A stretch of 64,000 bases of DNA from Andeanibacterium fulvum (GTDB lineage Bacteria; Pseudomonadota; Alphaproteobacteria; Sphingomonadales; Sphingomonadaceae): contig NZ_JBANRM010000003.1 in the NCBI RefSeq assembly GCF_037154085.1, forward strand, positions 186,001-250,000, given 5' to 3'. Below are positions 43,021-53,664 of the stretch, piece by piece (the stretch's first letter is position 1; each line of letters begins with the position of its first letter). A program made the translations under genes and the position numbers. The notes under the pieces are model-generated. The model did not search any database and had not been told where the DNA came from. It saw only the letters and a program-made list of their open reading frames with translations.

Positions 43021-43644
43021 CTATCGGCCGATTAGCTCATCTCCGGCGAGGAACTGGAACAGCGCGCCGCTCCACGCCGCGCGATCCGCGATCAGGCTTT
43101 CATAGCCATCCGGCTTCCACGCGGCGCATTGGGCCACGATATCCGCCAGGGCGAGCACGTCATGCAGACCGGTTGCGGCAAGCACCGCTTCGCGCCCCTG
43201 TTCGCTAACCGCGCCCCACATCAGGATCGCCCCGTCGGCCACCACCGCCTGTCCTGCGATCTGGACCGACACGCCCCCGTCCGGGCGGGCGGCGGCGAGA
43301 AAGGCCGAGAAGGCGGGCTTGGCGTGATGATCGAGCTGATCCAGCCGTTCGAGCGTCAGATAACGGTAGTTCTGATATTCGATCTCGCATTTCTGCTCGA
43401 CCACGAAGACCTTCCCGGTGCTGCGGCAACGAAAGCAGTAATCCAGCGTCGAGCGCCTGCCTTCATGCAGCACGGTCGGGCGCCCGAGATCTTCATAAGG
43501 CGCGCGCGGATCGCGTGCCCAGATGCGGACGATTTCCTCGGAGAATATGCCGAACAGGCGGGAAAGGAACTTGCCCCGCCCGGCATGGGCACCCGGCTGG
43601 CGAAAGAAGCTGTCAAACCCGGCGGCGGCCGGAACCGACGACAC
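43021..43644 (-). CDS. PD-(D/E)XK nuclease-like protein, unknown function
   Basis: A 207-residue soluble protein, not a family I can name. The core STLDYCFRC...KVFVVEQKCEIEYQNY places D68, E83 and K85 like the D-(D/E)xK catalytic residues of restriction-endonuclease-fold proteins, on successive predicted strands, with Glu residues upstream (SEEIVRIW). Its ATG lies three bases after the glmS stop, so it is the last gene of the glm operon. A nuclease role is inference from the motif only. Confidence 0.55.
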   Translation of the reverse strand: MSSVPAAAGFDSFFRQPGAHAGRGKFLSRLFGIFSEEIVRIWARDPRAPYEDLGRPTVLHEGRRSTLDYCFRCRSTGKVFVVEQKCEIEYQNYRYLTLERLDQLDHHAKPAFSAFLAAARPDGGVSVQIAGQAVVADGAILMWGAVSEQGREAVLAATGLHDVLALADIVAQCAAWKPDGYESLIADRAAWSGALFQFLAGDELIGR

Positions 43645-43647
43645 TCG

Positions 43648-45471
<1,824 letters not shown>

Positions 45472-45567
45472 GCTTCTAGCTTTCCTGCACTCTGGAGAAA
45501 ACGCAGCAGGAGAGCTTTGCTCCGGCCGAATCCCGTGACTTGGGTCTGACAGGCGCCCGCCGGTCCA

Positions 45568-46398
45568 TCAATCCCCGTCGAGCAGATTGCCCAGCCCGCC
45601 CAGCACCGATCCTTCGCCCCGGTTCTGGCCGCCCATCGGGCCGATTGCCGCAGCCATGCGGCCGGCGAGGCGGGAGAAGGGCATGGACTGGATCCACACC
45701 TTGCCCGGCCCGCGCAGGCGGGCAAAGAACACACCTTCACCGCCGAAGATCATCGACTTGACCGAACCGGCGCGCACCACGTCGAAATCGATCCCGGCGG
45801 TATAGGCGGCAACGCAGCCCGTATCGACATGCAGTTCCTCGCCGGGGGCCAGCGTGCGTTCGGTCACCGTGCCGCCCATCTGGACGAACACCCAGCCATC
45901 GCCTTCCAGCCGCTGCATGATGAAACCTTCGCCGCCGAACAGGCCGGTCATGATGCGCTGCTGGAAATGGATGCCGATGGAAACACCGCGCGCGGCGGCG
46001 AGGAAGGCATCCTTCTGGCAGATCAGCGTGCCGCCGACCTCGTCCAGCTTGAGCGGCAGGATCGTGCCCGGCACCGGTGCGGCGAAGGCGACCCGCGCCT
46101 TGCCCTGCCCCTGATGGGTGAACACAGTGGTGAACAGGCTCTCGCCCGTTACCAGCCTCTTGCCCGCGCCCAGCAGCTTGCCCATGAAGCCGCCGCCCTG
46201 ATCGCCCCTGCCATCGCCGAACACGGTGGACATTTCGACATGGGCGTCCTTCCACACCATTGCCCCGGCTTCGGCCACGGCACTTTCGCCGGGGTCCAGC
46301 TCGATCTCGACGAATTGCAGTTCCTGGCCCTTGATCTCGAAATCGACATCGTCGGCGACAGACGAATTGCGGCTGTGGCTCCAGGGGCTCTGGCTCAT
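45568..46398 (-). CDS. AIM24/TIGR00266 family protein
   Basis: A 276-residue protein rich in beta strands, with Gly-rich turns (GDQGGGFMGKLLGAGKRLVTGES, residues about 65-90; GLFGGEGFIMQRLEG). This is the TIGR00266/AIM24 fold, a double-stranded beta-helix of unknown molecular function. The yeast homologue is a mitochondrial protein, and some bacterial ones associate with membranes. It sits between glmU (29 bases) and glmS (96 bases). Confidence 0.88.
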   Translation of the reverse strand: MSQSPWSHSRNSSVADDVDFEIKGQELQFVEIELDPGESAVAEAGAMVWKDAHVEMSTVFGDGRGDQGGGFMGKLLGAGKRLVTGESLFTTVFTHQGQGKARVAFAAPVPGTILPLKLDEVGGTLICQKDAFLAAARGVSIGIHFQQRIMTGLFGGEGFIMQRLEGDGWVFVQMGGTVTERTLAPGEELHVDTGCVAAYTAGIDFDVVRAGSVKSMIFGGEGVFFARLRGPGKVWIQSMPFSRLAGRMAAAIGPMGGQNRGEGSVLGGLGNLLDGD

Positions 46399-46427
46399 GT
46401 ATCTCTCCGGAAAGGGAAGCGGGGGGC

Positions 46428-47792
46428 TTACTTGGCCTTCTCGGCCTTCTTCTTCTTCATCGCGTCATGGAACTGGTCGGCCCAGCCGGGTTTTACCAGC
46501 TGCTCGGCCCGGACCATGCGCAATTCGCCCTCGGCAACGTCGCGCGTCACCGCGCTGCCCGCCGCGACGATGGCATCGGCCCCGATCTTCACCGGGGCAA
46601 TCAGCGAGGAGTTCGATCCGATGAAGGCGCGCGGGCCGATCACGGTCTTGTATTTGAAATAGCCATCGTAATTGCAGGTGATGGTCCCCGCGCCGATATT
46701 GGCGCCTGCGCCCACTTCCGCATCGCCCAGATAGGTCAAATGATTGGCCTTGGCGCCGGGGCCGAGCACGGCGTTCTTCATCTCGACGAAATTGCCAACC
46801 TTGGCGCCTTCCTCCACCCGTGCACCGGGGCGCAAGCGGGCATAGGGGCCCACTTCGGTTCCGGTGGCCAGCGTCGCGCCCTCCAGATGGCTGAAGGCGC
46901 GGATGCGGGCCTTGTCCGCCACGCTCACGCCGGGGCCGAAGATCACATTGGGTTCCACCAGCACATCGCGGCCCAGCTGCGTATCCCAGCTGAAGAACAC
47001 CGTATCGGGCGCGGTCAGCGTGGCGCCGTCCGCCATGGCCTGCGCGCGGCGGCGTTTTTGCCAGCGGGCTTCGGCCTCGGCCAGTTCGGCGCGGCTGTTG
47101 ATGCCCGCCACTTCGTCCGCATCCTCGGCCACCACCACGGCACAGGGGCGTCCGTCGGCCAGGGCGAGGTTCACGATGTCGGGCAAATAATATTCGCGCT
47201 GGGCGTTATCGTTCTTCACCCGGTGAAGTAGGCCGAACAATTCTTCCCCGCGCACTGCCATCAGGCCGGAATTGCACAGGCCCACGGCCCGCTCCGCCTC
47301 GCTGGCGTCCTTGAATTCCACCATCTTGGCGATGGAACCATCCTGCGCGATCACGCGGCCATATTGCAGCGGATCGGCCGGTTCGAAACCCAGCACCACC
47401 ACGGCGGGTGCATCGCCCTCGTTCAACCTTTCCGCCATGGCGCGCATCGTGTCCGGGCGCACGAAGGGCACATCGCCGTAGAGGATCAGCACGTCGCCCG
47501 GAAAACCGCCCAGCGCGCCTTCGGCCTGCTGCACGGCATGGCCGGTGCCCAGTTGCGGGTCCTGCACGGCCATTTCGACCCGGCCGCCCAGCGCTTCCTT
47601 CAACTGGTCGCGCAGATCGCCCACGATCACCACGGTGCGTTCCGGCGCCAGTTCGGCCAGCGAAGCGAGCAGATGCTCGATCATCGGCCGCCCGGCAACG
47701 GGGTGGAGGACCTTGTGGGTATCGCTCTTCATCCTGGTGCCCTTGCCTGCGGCAAGCACGATGGCGGCGATGGGGCGTTTGGCGTCACTCAT
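46428..47792 (-). CDS. glmU: bifunctional GlcNAc-1-P uridyltransferase / glucosamine-1-P acetyltransferase
   Basis: A 454-residue enzyme making UDP-GlcNAc. N-terminal nucleotidyltransferase with LAAGKGTRM (about 12-20), GTGHAVQQ and YGDVPF; C-terminal left-handed beta-helix with ARLRPGARVEEGAKVGNFVEMKN, NHLTYLGDAEVG and AGTITCNYDG. The ATG at 47792 matches the usual start; in-frame ATG at 47813 is an alternative, and neither has a strong ribosome site. Divergent from gph with about 62 bases between. Confidence 0.97.
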   Translation of the reverse strand: MSDAKRPIAAIVLAAGKGTRMKSDTHKVLHPVAGRPMIEHLLASLAELAPERTVVIVGDLRDQLKEALGGRVEMAVQDPQLGTGHAVQQAEGALGGFPGDVLILYGDVPFVRPDTMRAMAERLNEGDAPAVVVLGFEPADPLQYGRVIAQDGSIAKMVEFKDASEAERAVGLCNSGLMAVRGEELFGLLHRVKNDNAQREYYLPDIVNLALADGRPCAVVVAEDADEVAGINSRAELAEAEARWQKRRRAQAMADGATLTAPDTVFFSWDTQLGRDVLVEPNVIFGPGVSVADKARIRAFSHLEGATLATGTEVGPYARLRPGARVEEGAKVGNFVEMKNAVLGPGAKANHLTYLGDAEVGAGANIGAGTITCNYDGYFKYKTVIGPRAFIGSNSSLIAPVKIGADAIVAAGSAVTRDVAEGELRMVRAEQLVKPGWADQFHDAMKKKKAEKAK

Positions 47793-47854
47793 GGCTGCGG
47801 GGCATGCCACCATTTTGTTGCGGTTTCCATATGGGCACGGCACAGGAGCCCGCG

Positions 47855-48520
47855 ATGACCACAGTTCCTTTTTCCGCAATCGGCTTCGACCTCGACGGCA
47901 CGCTGGTAGATACGCAAGGCGATCTCGGCGTAGCGGTGAACCACGCCCTCGCCCTGATCGGGCGGGCGCCGGTGCCGCTGGAAAGCGTCGAATCCCTCAT
48001 CGGCGGCGGTTCGCGCCTGATGCTGAAGCGCGCGCTGGACCAGACCGGCGGCCAGATTCCCGACGAGGAGTTCGAGGAACTCTATCCGAAGCTGATCGCC
48101 CATTATTCCGCCAATATCGCGGTCCATTCCCGCCCCTATCCCGGCTGTCTCGCTGCGCTCGATGCGCTGTCCGGGCTGGGCGTCGGCCTTGCGGTGGTGA
48201 CCAACAAGCCCGAAGCGCTCTCGCTGCTGCTGCTCAAGGAGCTGGACATGCTGGGCCGCTTCCAATGCGTGATCGGCGGCGACACCCTGCCCCGCGCCAA
48301 GCCGCATCCCGACACGGTGCTGGAAGCGCAGGCCCGCTGCGGCGGCGGCTCCTTCGCCATGGTGGGCGATTCATCCTTCGACGTGCGCGCCGCCAAGGCC
48401 GCCGGCGTCCCCGCCGTGGCACTCAGCTTCGGCTATCACGACATGCCTGTGCCGGAACTGGGCGCAGATGTGGTGATCGACCATTTCGACGAATTGCTCG
48501 GGGCGCTGAAGGGGCTTTGA
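47855..48520 (+). CDS. gph: HAD-family phosphoglycolate phosphatase
   Basis: A 221-residue HAD phosphatase: nucleophile motif GFDLDGTLVDT (residues 9-19), motif II VVTNKPE, motif III Lys in RAKPHPD, motif IV VGDSSFD. The Gph/PGP subfamily clears 2-phosphoglycolate and similar products. AGGAG precedes the ATG at 47855; an in-frame ATG at 47831 is less likely. Confidence 0.92.
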   Translation: MTTVPFSAIGFDLDGTLVDTQGDLGVAVNHALALIGRAPVPLESVESLIGGGSRLMLKRALDQTGGQIPDEEFEELYPKLIAHYSANIAVHSRPYPGCLAALDALSGLGVGLAVVTNKPEALSLLLLKELDMLGRFQCVIGGDTLPRAKPHPDTVLEAQARCGGGSFAMVGDSSFDVRAAKAAGVPAVALSFGYHDMPVPELGADVVIDHFDELLGALKGL

Positions 48521-48535
48521 TACATTTGACGCACT

Positions 48536-48615
48536 CGTCATCCCGGGCTTGACCCGGGATCGCTGTGATCTGGGTGCTTCGTGGCCAGCGGTCCCGGATC
48601 AAGTCCGGGACGACG
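48536..48615. repeat. REPIN-like palindromic repeat (family A)
   Basis: CGTCATCCCGGGCTTGACCCGGGAT (from 48536) is mirrored by GTCCCGGATCAAGTCCGGGACGACG ending at 48615. It starts 16 bases after the gph stop and is followed by a second copy 25 bases on. Confidence 0.85.
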
Positions 48616-48640
48616 GATCAGGCTGGCTCCACACTACCCT

Positions 48641-48714
48641 GTCACCCCGGCCCTGTGCCGGGGTCCAGCTTTGTGTCCGGAAATAGCGGGATCCCGGAAC
48701 AAGTCCGGGATGAC
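48641..48714. repeat. REPIN-like palindromic repeat (family A), tandem second copy
   Basis: GTCACCCCGGCCCTGTGCCGGGG (from 48641) is mirrored by GATCCCGGAACAAGTCCGGGATGAC, ending near 48714. With the previous element it fills most of the space between the convergent gph and porin genes. Confidence 0.85.
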
Positions 48715-48756
48715 CAGGTGGGAAGAGGCAGCCTGTCCGCTTCCCAACTCACACCA

Positions 48757-49974
48757 TCAAAAGTCGAACTGCGCCCGCACCCCGAAGGCATCCGCGCCAT
48801 AGGAACGGTCCGCACCCACGGCGATGGCGGCCTGATCGTATTCCATGCGCCCGTAATTGGCGATGAAGCGGGTGCGCGAGGTCGGGGTCCAGATCAGCGA
48901 GACTTCATAGCCGTTCTGCTTGCCGCCCACGATCGGCCCGTCCACCAGATCGAGATAATCGTAGCGGACATTCACCTGCACCGCGCCGATGCCGCCCTTG
49001 CCGACGGGGTTGGCGGGCTTCACCCGTTCGAAGGTGCCGCCCTTATAGGGCCGCGTATCGCCCTTGGTGAGGAAGTAGCCCGCCTCGACATAACCGCCGA
49101 AGAAGGTCGGCTCGACCAGCGCGGCGGTGCGGTTCACATGCTGCCAGCGGGTTTCGGCCATCACGTGGAACGGCCCCTTCACATAGGCCGCCTCCAGCCC
49201 ATAGCTCGCCTCTCCAGTAGAACCGGAGATCGAGCCGGTATTGGCGAACTTCGTATCGGCATTATGGATGAAGGGGCGCACCGAATAGCGGATGCTGGCC
49301 GGATCGTCGAAGCTGCGGATATGGGCAGACCCGCCCAGATGCAGCCGCCCGCCGCCGATCTTGGGCGCATAGACCGCGCGCCCGTCAAAACTGTGGCCGC
49401 GATCGTTGTCGCCCAGCACGCTGTCGAGATCGTCGGTAAAGGCGCCGCCCTGCAGCAGCACGTCCCCGGTCGTATAGGCAGCGCTCAGCCCCACCCGGCG
49501 CTCATGGCCGAAAGCGGTGTTCATCGCGGCGCGTTCCGCAAAGCTCGGGAACAGATCGCTGGTCAGTTCCTCGATCCCCCAGAACGGCTTGTGGTTGCCC
49601 AGGGTGACGCGCAAATTCTTGGCCGCATCCCAATAGAGATAAGTATCCGTCCAGGTGACAGTGCCGCCTTCGAAAGGCCCGGCAAATTCGCCTTCGATGC
49701 GGAAGCCGAGATTGCCCGGCATCTTGCCGTCCACGCCCAGATAGGCGCGGCGCACTTCGATGTCGGCATCGAGCCCGCCGGGCGTGACGACATCGGCTGC
49801 CGCTTCCACCGCCGGGTCGGCGTCGACCCAGCCGGCATCGATCTGCAAGCGCCCGCGTGGCTGGAGCGACCACTCGCTGCCATCCTGCGCCATGGCGACA
49901 GAAGGATTCGCCAGCCCACCCAAGGTGGCGAGAACAAGGCCCGAAATGGCCGATTTACGAATATCTGAACGCAC
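48757..49974 (-). CDS. OprP/OprO-like porin
   Basis: A 405-residue outer-membrane barrel of the phosphate-selective porin O/P family. Sec signal (1-26, ending AMA-QD), then WSLQPRGRLQIDAGWVD, VRRAYLGVDGKMPGNLGFRIEGEF and LTLGNHKPFWGIEE-type strands, ending RAQFDF with the terminal Phe. The start is probably GTG at 49974 (VRSDIRKSA), just before the signal peptide; no strong ribosome site is seen. Whether phosphate is the real substrate is uncertain, as the family also includes polyphosphate and general anion porins. Confidence 0.85.
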   Translation of the reverse strand: MRSDIRKSAISGLVLATLGGLANPSVAMAQDGSEWSLQPRGRLQIDAGWVDADPAVEAAADVVTPGGLDADIEVRRAYLGVDGKMPGNLGFRIEGEFAGPFEGGTVTWTDTYLYWDAAKNLRVTLGNHKPFWGIEELTSDLFPSFAERAAMNTAFGHERRVGLSAAYTTGDVLLQGGAFTDDLDSVLGDNDRGHSFDGRAVYAPKIGGGRLHLGGSAHIRSFDDPASIRYSVRPFIHNADTKFANTGSISGSTGEASYGLEAAYVKGPFHVMAETRWQHVNRTAALVEPTFFGGYVEAGYFLTKGDTRPYKGGTFERVKPANPVGKGGIGAVQVNVRYDYLDLVDGPIVGGKQNGYEVSLIWTPTSRTRFIANYGRMEYDQAAIAVGADRSYGADAFGVRAQFDF

Positions 49975-50196
49975 GATCCGTCGGTTCCGATTCTGTTTAT
50001 GACATTTCGGAGGCGCCCCTAGGTCATATTTAAGACTCTTGTGTGACAAACTTCTAATCTTCCTGCCGCTACGGCATCGCGCCTCTTTAAGCGGGTGGTT
50101 GAAACCCCCGCAAAGCCGTGCCATCCCGCCCCTGTTCGCGGCGCGGCGCCCGCCCAGACGGGCAGAGCCCGCCCATCCATTTGCGGAGAGCTTGCC

Positions 50197-51108
50197 ATGT
50201 CCATTTCCTTCGAAGGTCGCGTTGCCATCGTCACTGGCGCCGGCGGCGGTCTCGGCCGCGCCTATGCCCTCGAACTCGCCAGGCGCGGGGCCAAGGTGGT
50301 GGTCAACGATCTGGGCGGCGCGCGCGACGGCACCGGCCATTCCGACGCCGCGCTGAAGGTGGTGGAGGAAATCCAGACCGCCGGCGGCGAAGCCATGTCC
50401 AATGGCGCCTCTGTCACCGAATATGAACAGATGGCAGAAATGGTCGCCAAGGCGAAAGAGAAGTGGGGCGGCGTGCACGTCCTCATCAACAATGCCGGCG
50501 TCCTGCGCGACAAGAGCTTTTCCAAGATGGAGCCGGAAGATTTCGAATTCGTGGTGAAGGTCCACCTGTTCGGCTCCGCCTATGCCACCAAGGCCTGCTG
50601 GGAATTGATGCGGGAGCAGAATTACGGCCGCGTGATGATGACGGCCAGTTCCTCCGGCCTGTTCGGCAATTTCGGCCAGGCCAATTACGGCGCCGCCAAG
50701 CTCGGCCTCGCTGGCCTTGCCAAGACGCTGCATCTGGAAGGCGCGAAGTATAATATCCGCGTCAACACCCTCGCCCCGCTGGCCGCCACGCGCATGACCG
50801 AGGACATCATTCCCGAACAGATCTTCCCGATGTTCGCGCCGGAAAACGTGGTGCCCGCCGCGCTCTATCTGGTGAGCGAGGATGCCCCCAACAACGTCAT
50901 CGTGGGCGCAGGCGCAGGCGGCTATCACTCGGCCTGGGTAACGATGAACACCCCGGTGATCCTGCCCGAAGGCGAACGCAGCGTGGAAGGCTTCGCCGCT
51001 CACTGGGAACAGATTTCCAACCGCGAAGGCGATTTTGTGCCGGTATCGGGCATGGAACAGACCCAGCGCGTGCTGGCCGCAATCCAGAAGGCGGCCACGG
51101 GGGGCTGA
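50197..51108 (+). CDS. SDR, HSD17B4-like (3R)-hydroxyacyl-CoA dehydrogenase domain protein
   Basis: A 303-residue SDR: TGAGGGLGRAYALELARRGAKVVVNDLGG (NAD site), INNAGVLRDKSF, ASSSGLFGNFGQANYGAAKLGL (Ser, YGAAK) and NTLAPLAATRMTED. These match the dehydrogenase domain of peroxisomal multifunctional enzyme 2 (HSD17B4), so a role in beta-oxidation of branched or sterol-type acyl-CoAs is likely. GGAG precedes the ATG at 50197. Monocistronic. Confidence 0.9.
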   Translation: MSISFEGRVAIVTGAGGGLGRAYALELARRGAKVVVNDLGGARDGTGHSDAALKVVEEIQTAGGEAMSNGASVTEYEQMAEMVAKAKEKWGGVHVLINNAGVLRDKSFSKMEPEDFEFVVKVHLFGSAYATKACWELMREQNYGRVMMTASSSGLFGNFGQANYGAAKLGLAGLAKTLHLEGAKYNIRVNTLAPLAATRMTEDIIPEQIFPMFAPENVVPAALYLVSEDAPNNVIVGAGAGGYHSAWVTMNTPVILPEGERSVEGFAAHWEQISNREGDFVPVSGMEQTQRVLAAIQKAATGG

Positions 51109-51183
51109 GTTCCTCCTGCGGGTTGCTCCGAAACGGATGTGCAGGGGCACCTGAAGACGTTGCCCAACCAGTTCGACTGCATC

Positions 51184-51214
51184 ATACCCCCCTTGGGGAA
51201 ATCAAGGGGGGTAT
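51184..51214 (+). promoter_or_regulatory. perfect hairpin sequestering the ribosome site of the DUF4328 gene
   Basis: ATACCCCCCTTG (51184-51195) pairs exactly with CAAGGGGGGTAT (51203-51214) across a 7-base loop. The 3' arm contains AAGGGGGG, the Shine-Dalgarno of the gene starting at 51218. Formed in RNA, it should block initiation. No T-run follows, so it is not a terminator. Confidence 0.7.
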
Positions 51215-51217
51215 ATC

Positions 51218-51871
51218 ATGGCAGAGATGTCTTTTGCCGAAGGCTTGGCGCTGCTCGAAGCGCGCAGCAGAATTGCAGTTCCCGCTATCTGGGTAACACT
51301 GGCCGCCTTTCTGGCGACCATGGCGGGGGAGCTGCTGGAAGCTTCGGGAATAATTTCGCTGAACGATCCGGCAGCCGACACGCCTCTGAGCCTGCTGGTT
51401 GCCGCAGTCTACATGGCTTCGTCGGTCATCTTCATCGGCTCAGCGATCATAATGGGCATGTGGATTTACCGCGCCCACGCCAATCTCGAACTGGCAGGCG
51501 CCGACGATCTCGAATTTTCCCCCGGCTGGTCGGTCGGCTGGTTCTTTGTGCCCTTCATGAACCTGTTCAAGCCATTCCAGGCCATGCGGGAGCTGTGGAA
51601 CGCCAGTTACGGGACGAGCAATGCCTTCGGGGCACAGAGCCCGGGAACCGTTGCCGCCTGGTGGGCCTGTTATGTCGGGGGCAACGTCATCAGCTCTGCC
51701 GCCATGCGCTTGGCCCGGCTCGGCGGGGATAGCGGCTATGCCGTCGCGGCCTTTGCCAGTGCGATCGGTTCGCTGCTGATCGCAGCTTCGGCATGGTTCC
51801 TGCTGACCATCGTCAGGGAAATACTGGACGCACAGCGCAACCACCTGCAAGTTCAAGAGGCATTTGCCTAG
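51218..51871 (+). CDS. DUF4328 membrane protein (copy 1)
   Basis: A 217-residue polytopic inner-membrane protein with about four helices. IYRAHANLELAGADDLEFSPGWSVGWFFVPFMNLFKPFQAMRELWNAS is the core of the DUF4328 family (Trp/Pro-rich loop, then helix). Function unknown. The start may be 51218 or the in-frame ATG at 51227; the hairpin with AAGGGGGG favours 51218. A paralogue follows after 24 bases. Confidence 0.8.
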   Translation: MAEMSFAEGLALLEARSRIAVPAIWVTLAAFLATMAGELLEASGIISLNDPAADTPLSLLVAAVYMASSVIFIGSAIIMGMWIYRAHANLELAGADDLEFSPGWSVGWFFVPFMNLFKPFQAMRELWNASYGTSNAFGAQSPGTVAAWWACYVGGNVISSAAMRLARLGGDSGYAVAAFASAIGSLLIAASAWFLLTIVREILDAQRNHLQVQEAFA

Positions 51872-51895
51872 GTCGGACTTTGAGGGCGTATCGAC

Positions 51896-52558
51896 ATGAC
51901 GATTAATGAAGGGCTCGCTTCGCTGGGCGTAAGGGCAAAGCTGGCCCAGTGGCTTGTGGCCGGTGCAGCAGCCCTGCTGGCACTCGTCACGCTGATGGAA
52001 CTCGCCCGGCGAGCCTTGCCCGCTGCGGAAGGGACGATGACGATCTTCGTCGCGGCCGGAATGGGCATTCTTGCGCTGCTCTATCTGCTGGTGGTGATCG
52101 CCTCGATCATCGTCATCCCTTTGTGGATCTATCGCGCCTGGACCAATCTGCGCCTGATCGGGCTCGGCGGCCTGCGCCATTCGCCCGCATGGGCCGCGCT
52201 CAGCCTGTTTGTCCCCATTGCGAACCTGTTCGTGCCGTTCTTCGCCATGCGCGAACTCTACAATCGCAGCCTGGGCGAGGACGAGGACCATGCAAACGAA
52301 AGCGCGGCAGACGTCACCTCATGGTGGGCCTGCTATATCGGCGGCGGCTTCGTCAGCGCTTTCACGGCGCTGGTGCCGATGTTCAACTACCTGACCGGAG
52401 GGGTGCTGATGATCACGGCACCCACCTTCATTCAGTGGATGATGTCGCTGTTCGGCACGGCTCTGCTGATCGCGGCGGCCTTCTTCCTGTGGCGGGTGAT
52501 CGGTACGATCACGGCTGCGCAGCGGTCATTTGCCGGGATTGCCGAAACCTTCGCTTGA
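51896..52558 (+). CDS. DUF4328 membrane protein (copy 2)
   Basis: A 220-residue paralogue of the preceding gene with the same order: four or so helices and the core IYRAWTNLRLIGLGGLRHSPAWAALSLFVPIANLFVPFFAMRELYNRS. GAGGG precedes the ATG at 51896 and no hairpin covers this site. The pair probably arose by local duplication and may form a complex. Function unknown. Confidence 0.8.
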   Translation: MTINEGLASLGVRAKLAQWLVAGAAALLALVTLMELARRALPAAEGTMTIFVAAGMGILALLYLLVVIASIIVIPLWIYRAWTNLRLIGLGGLRHSPAWAALSLFVPIANLFVPFFAMRELYNRSLGEDEDHANESAADVTSWWACYIGGGFVSAFTALVPMFNYLTGGVLMITAPTFIQWMMSLFGTALLIAAAFFLWRVIGTITAAQRSFAGIAETFA

Positions 52559-52571
52559 AACCGAGAGGCGT

Positions 52572-52928
52572 TCAGCCTTCCACGATCTTCACCAGCCGCC
52601 GCTCGATCGGGGCGAGTACGCCCGCCAGTTCGTGCCCCCGCTTCAGGACCTGACCCTGCTCGCCATACAGCGTCCACATGCCCTGTTTGGAGCGCAAGGC
52701 GGGCCGCTTCTCGATCCGGGCCTGCGGATATTCGGCGGCGCGGCGGAAAGCGGAGAAGGCCGCGAATTCCTTGGTGAAGTCCATCGCATAGTCGCGCCAT
52801 TCCCCGGCGGCGACCATGCGGCCATAGAGATCGAGAATGCGCTGGAGTTCGGCCCGTTCGAAGCCGACCTGATTGGGCGCCCGCCCGGGAAACGGAACAA
52901 CCGAAGGCCCGCCCGGAACCGACGCCAT
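52572..52928 (-). CDS. DUF2794 family protein
   Basis: A 118-residue cytoplasmic protein, FERAELQRILDLYGRMVAAGEWRDYAMDF then ALRSKQGMWTLYGEQGQVLKRGHEL, as in the alphaproteobacterial DUF2794 family of unknown function. Start overlaps the last base of the cysE stop (TGATG), so it is coupled with cysE. It converges with the DUF4328 pair. Confidence 0.88.
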   Translation of the reverse strand: MASVPGGPSVVPFPGRAPNQVGFERAELQRILDLYGRMVAAGEWRDYAMDFTKEFAAFSAFRRAAEYPQARIEKRPALRSKQGMWTLYGEQGQVLKRGHELAGVLAPIERRLVKIVEG

Positions 52929-53635
52929 CAGCTATCCGTGCCGTTCAGCTTGGCGGCCGCCTGCTCCGCGACGCTTTCCACGCGCAGGGCATCGAGTTCG
53001 GCCTTCAATGCGGAAATCTGCGCCTCGAGCGTTTCGAGCCGCTGGCGGCTGCTGCTCGGCTCGCAGGGCTCGTCGCAGGGCGTGCCATAGGGAATGAATT
53101 CGCGCAGCCAGGTTTCGGCCGGAACCAGCGTGGACCGGGCCTTGAGGCCGATCATGGTCGCGCCTTCGGGCACATCGTCCGTCACCACGGCGTTGGCACC
53201 CACGCGGGCGCGCTCGCCGACCGTGATCGGCCCGATGATCTGCGCGCCGGAACCGATAATCACATTGTCGCACAAGGTCGGGTGGCGCTTGCCGCCCTTG
53301 CCATTGGCGGGATTGGTGCCGCCGAGAGTAACACACTGATAGATAGTGACATTATCGCCGATCTCGGCCGTCTCGCCGATTACGGTGAAGCCGTGGTCGA
53401 TGAAGAAGTTCTTCCCAATCTTCGCGCCCGGATGAATGTCGATCGCCGTCAGCCAGCGCGACCAATGGTTCACCAGCCGGGCAAGGAAGAACATGTGCCC
53501 CTTGAACAGCCAATGCGCGATACGGTGGTAGAACAGCGCCCAGACGCCCGGATAGAGCAGGATTTCCCAGCGCGACCGCGGCGCGGGGTCGCGCGCGCGG
53601 ATCGAGTCCAGGTAGGTCTTCAACCGGTCGAACAT
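52928..53635 (-). CDS. cysE: serine O-acetyltransferase
   Basis: A 235-residue enzyme making O-acetylserine for cysteine synthesis (acetyl-CoA + Ser). Short N-terminal form (EpsC/NifP-like), then left-handed beta-helix with IDIHPGAKIGKNFFIDHG (catalytic His/Asp), GETAEIGDNVTIYQCVTLGGTNPANGKGGKRHP and NAVVTDDVPEGATMIG. A coiled-coil tail with Glu/Leu heptads (about 195-230) is unusual for the family. ATG at 53635 follows AGGGGG; a further 11 codons upstream were rejected. Followed by DUF2794. Confidence 0.95.
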   Translation of the reverse strand: MFDRLKTYLDSIRARDPAPRSRWEILLYPGVWALFYHRIAHWLFKGHMFFLARLVNHWSRWLTAIDIHPGAKIGKNFFIDHGFTVIGETAEIGDNVTIYQCVTLGGTNPANGKGGKRHPTLCDNVIIGSGAQIIGPITVGERARVGANAVVTDDVPEGATMIGLKARSTLVPAETWLREFIPYGTPCDEPCEPSSSRQRLETLEAQISALKAELDALRVESVAEQAAAKLNGTDS

Positions 53636-53664
53636 AGCCCCCTGATTCTCCCTCAAATTCCCGC

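Noticed and set aside
45472..45567. glmS ribozyme in the glmS leader
   Set aside because: The leader is 96 bases and lacks the ribozyme core, which is known mainly from Gram-positive bacteria.
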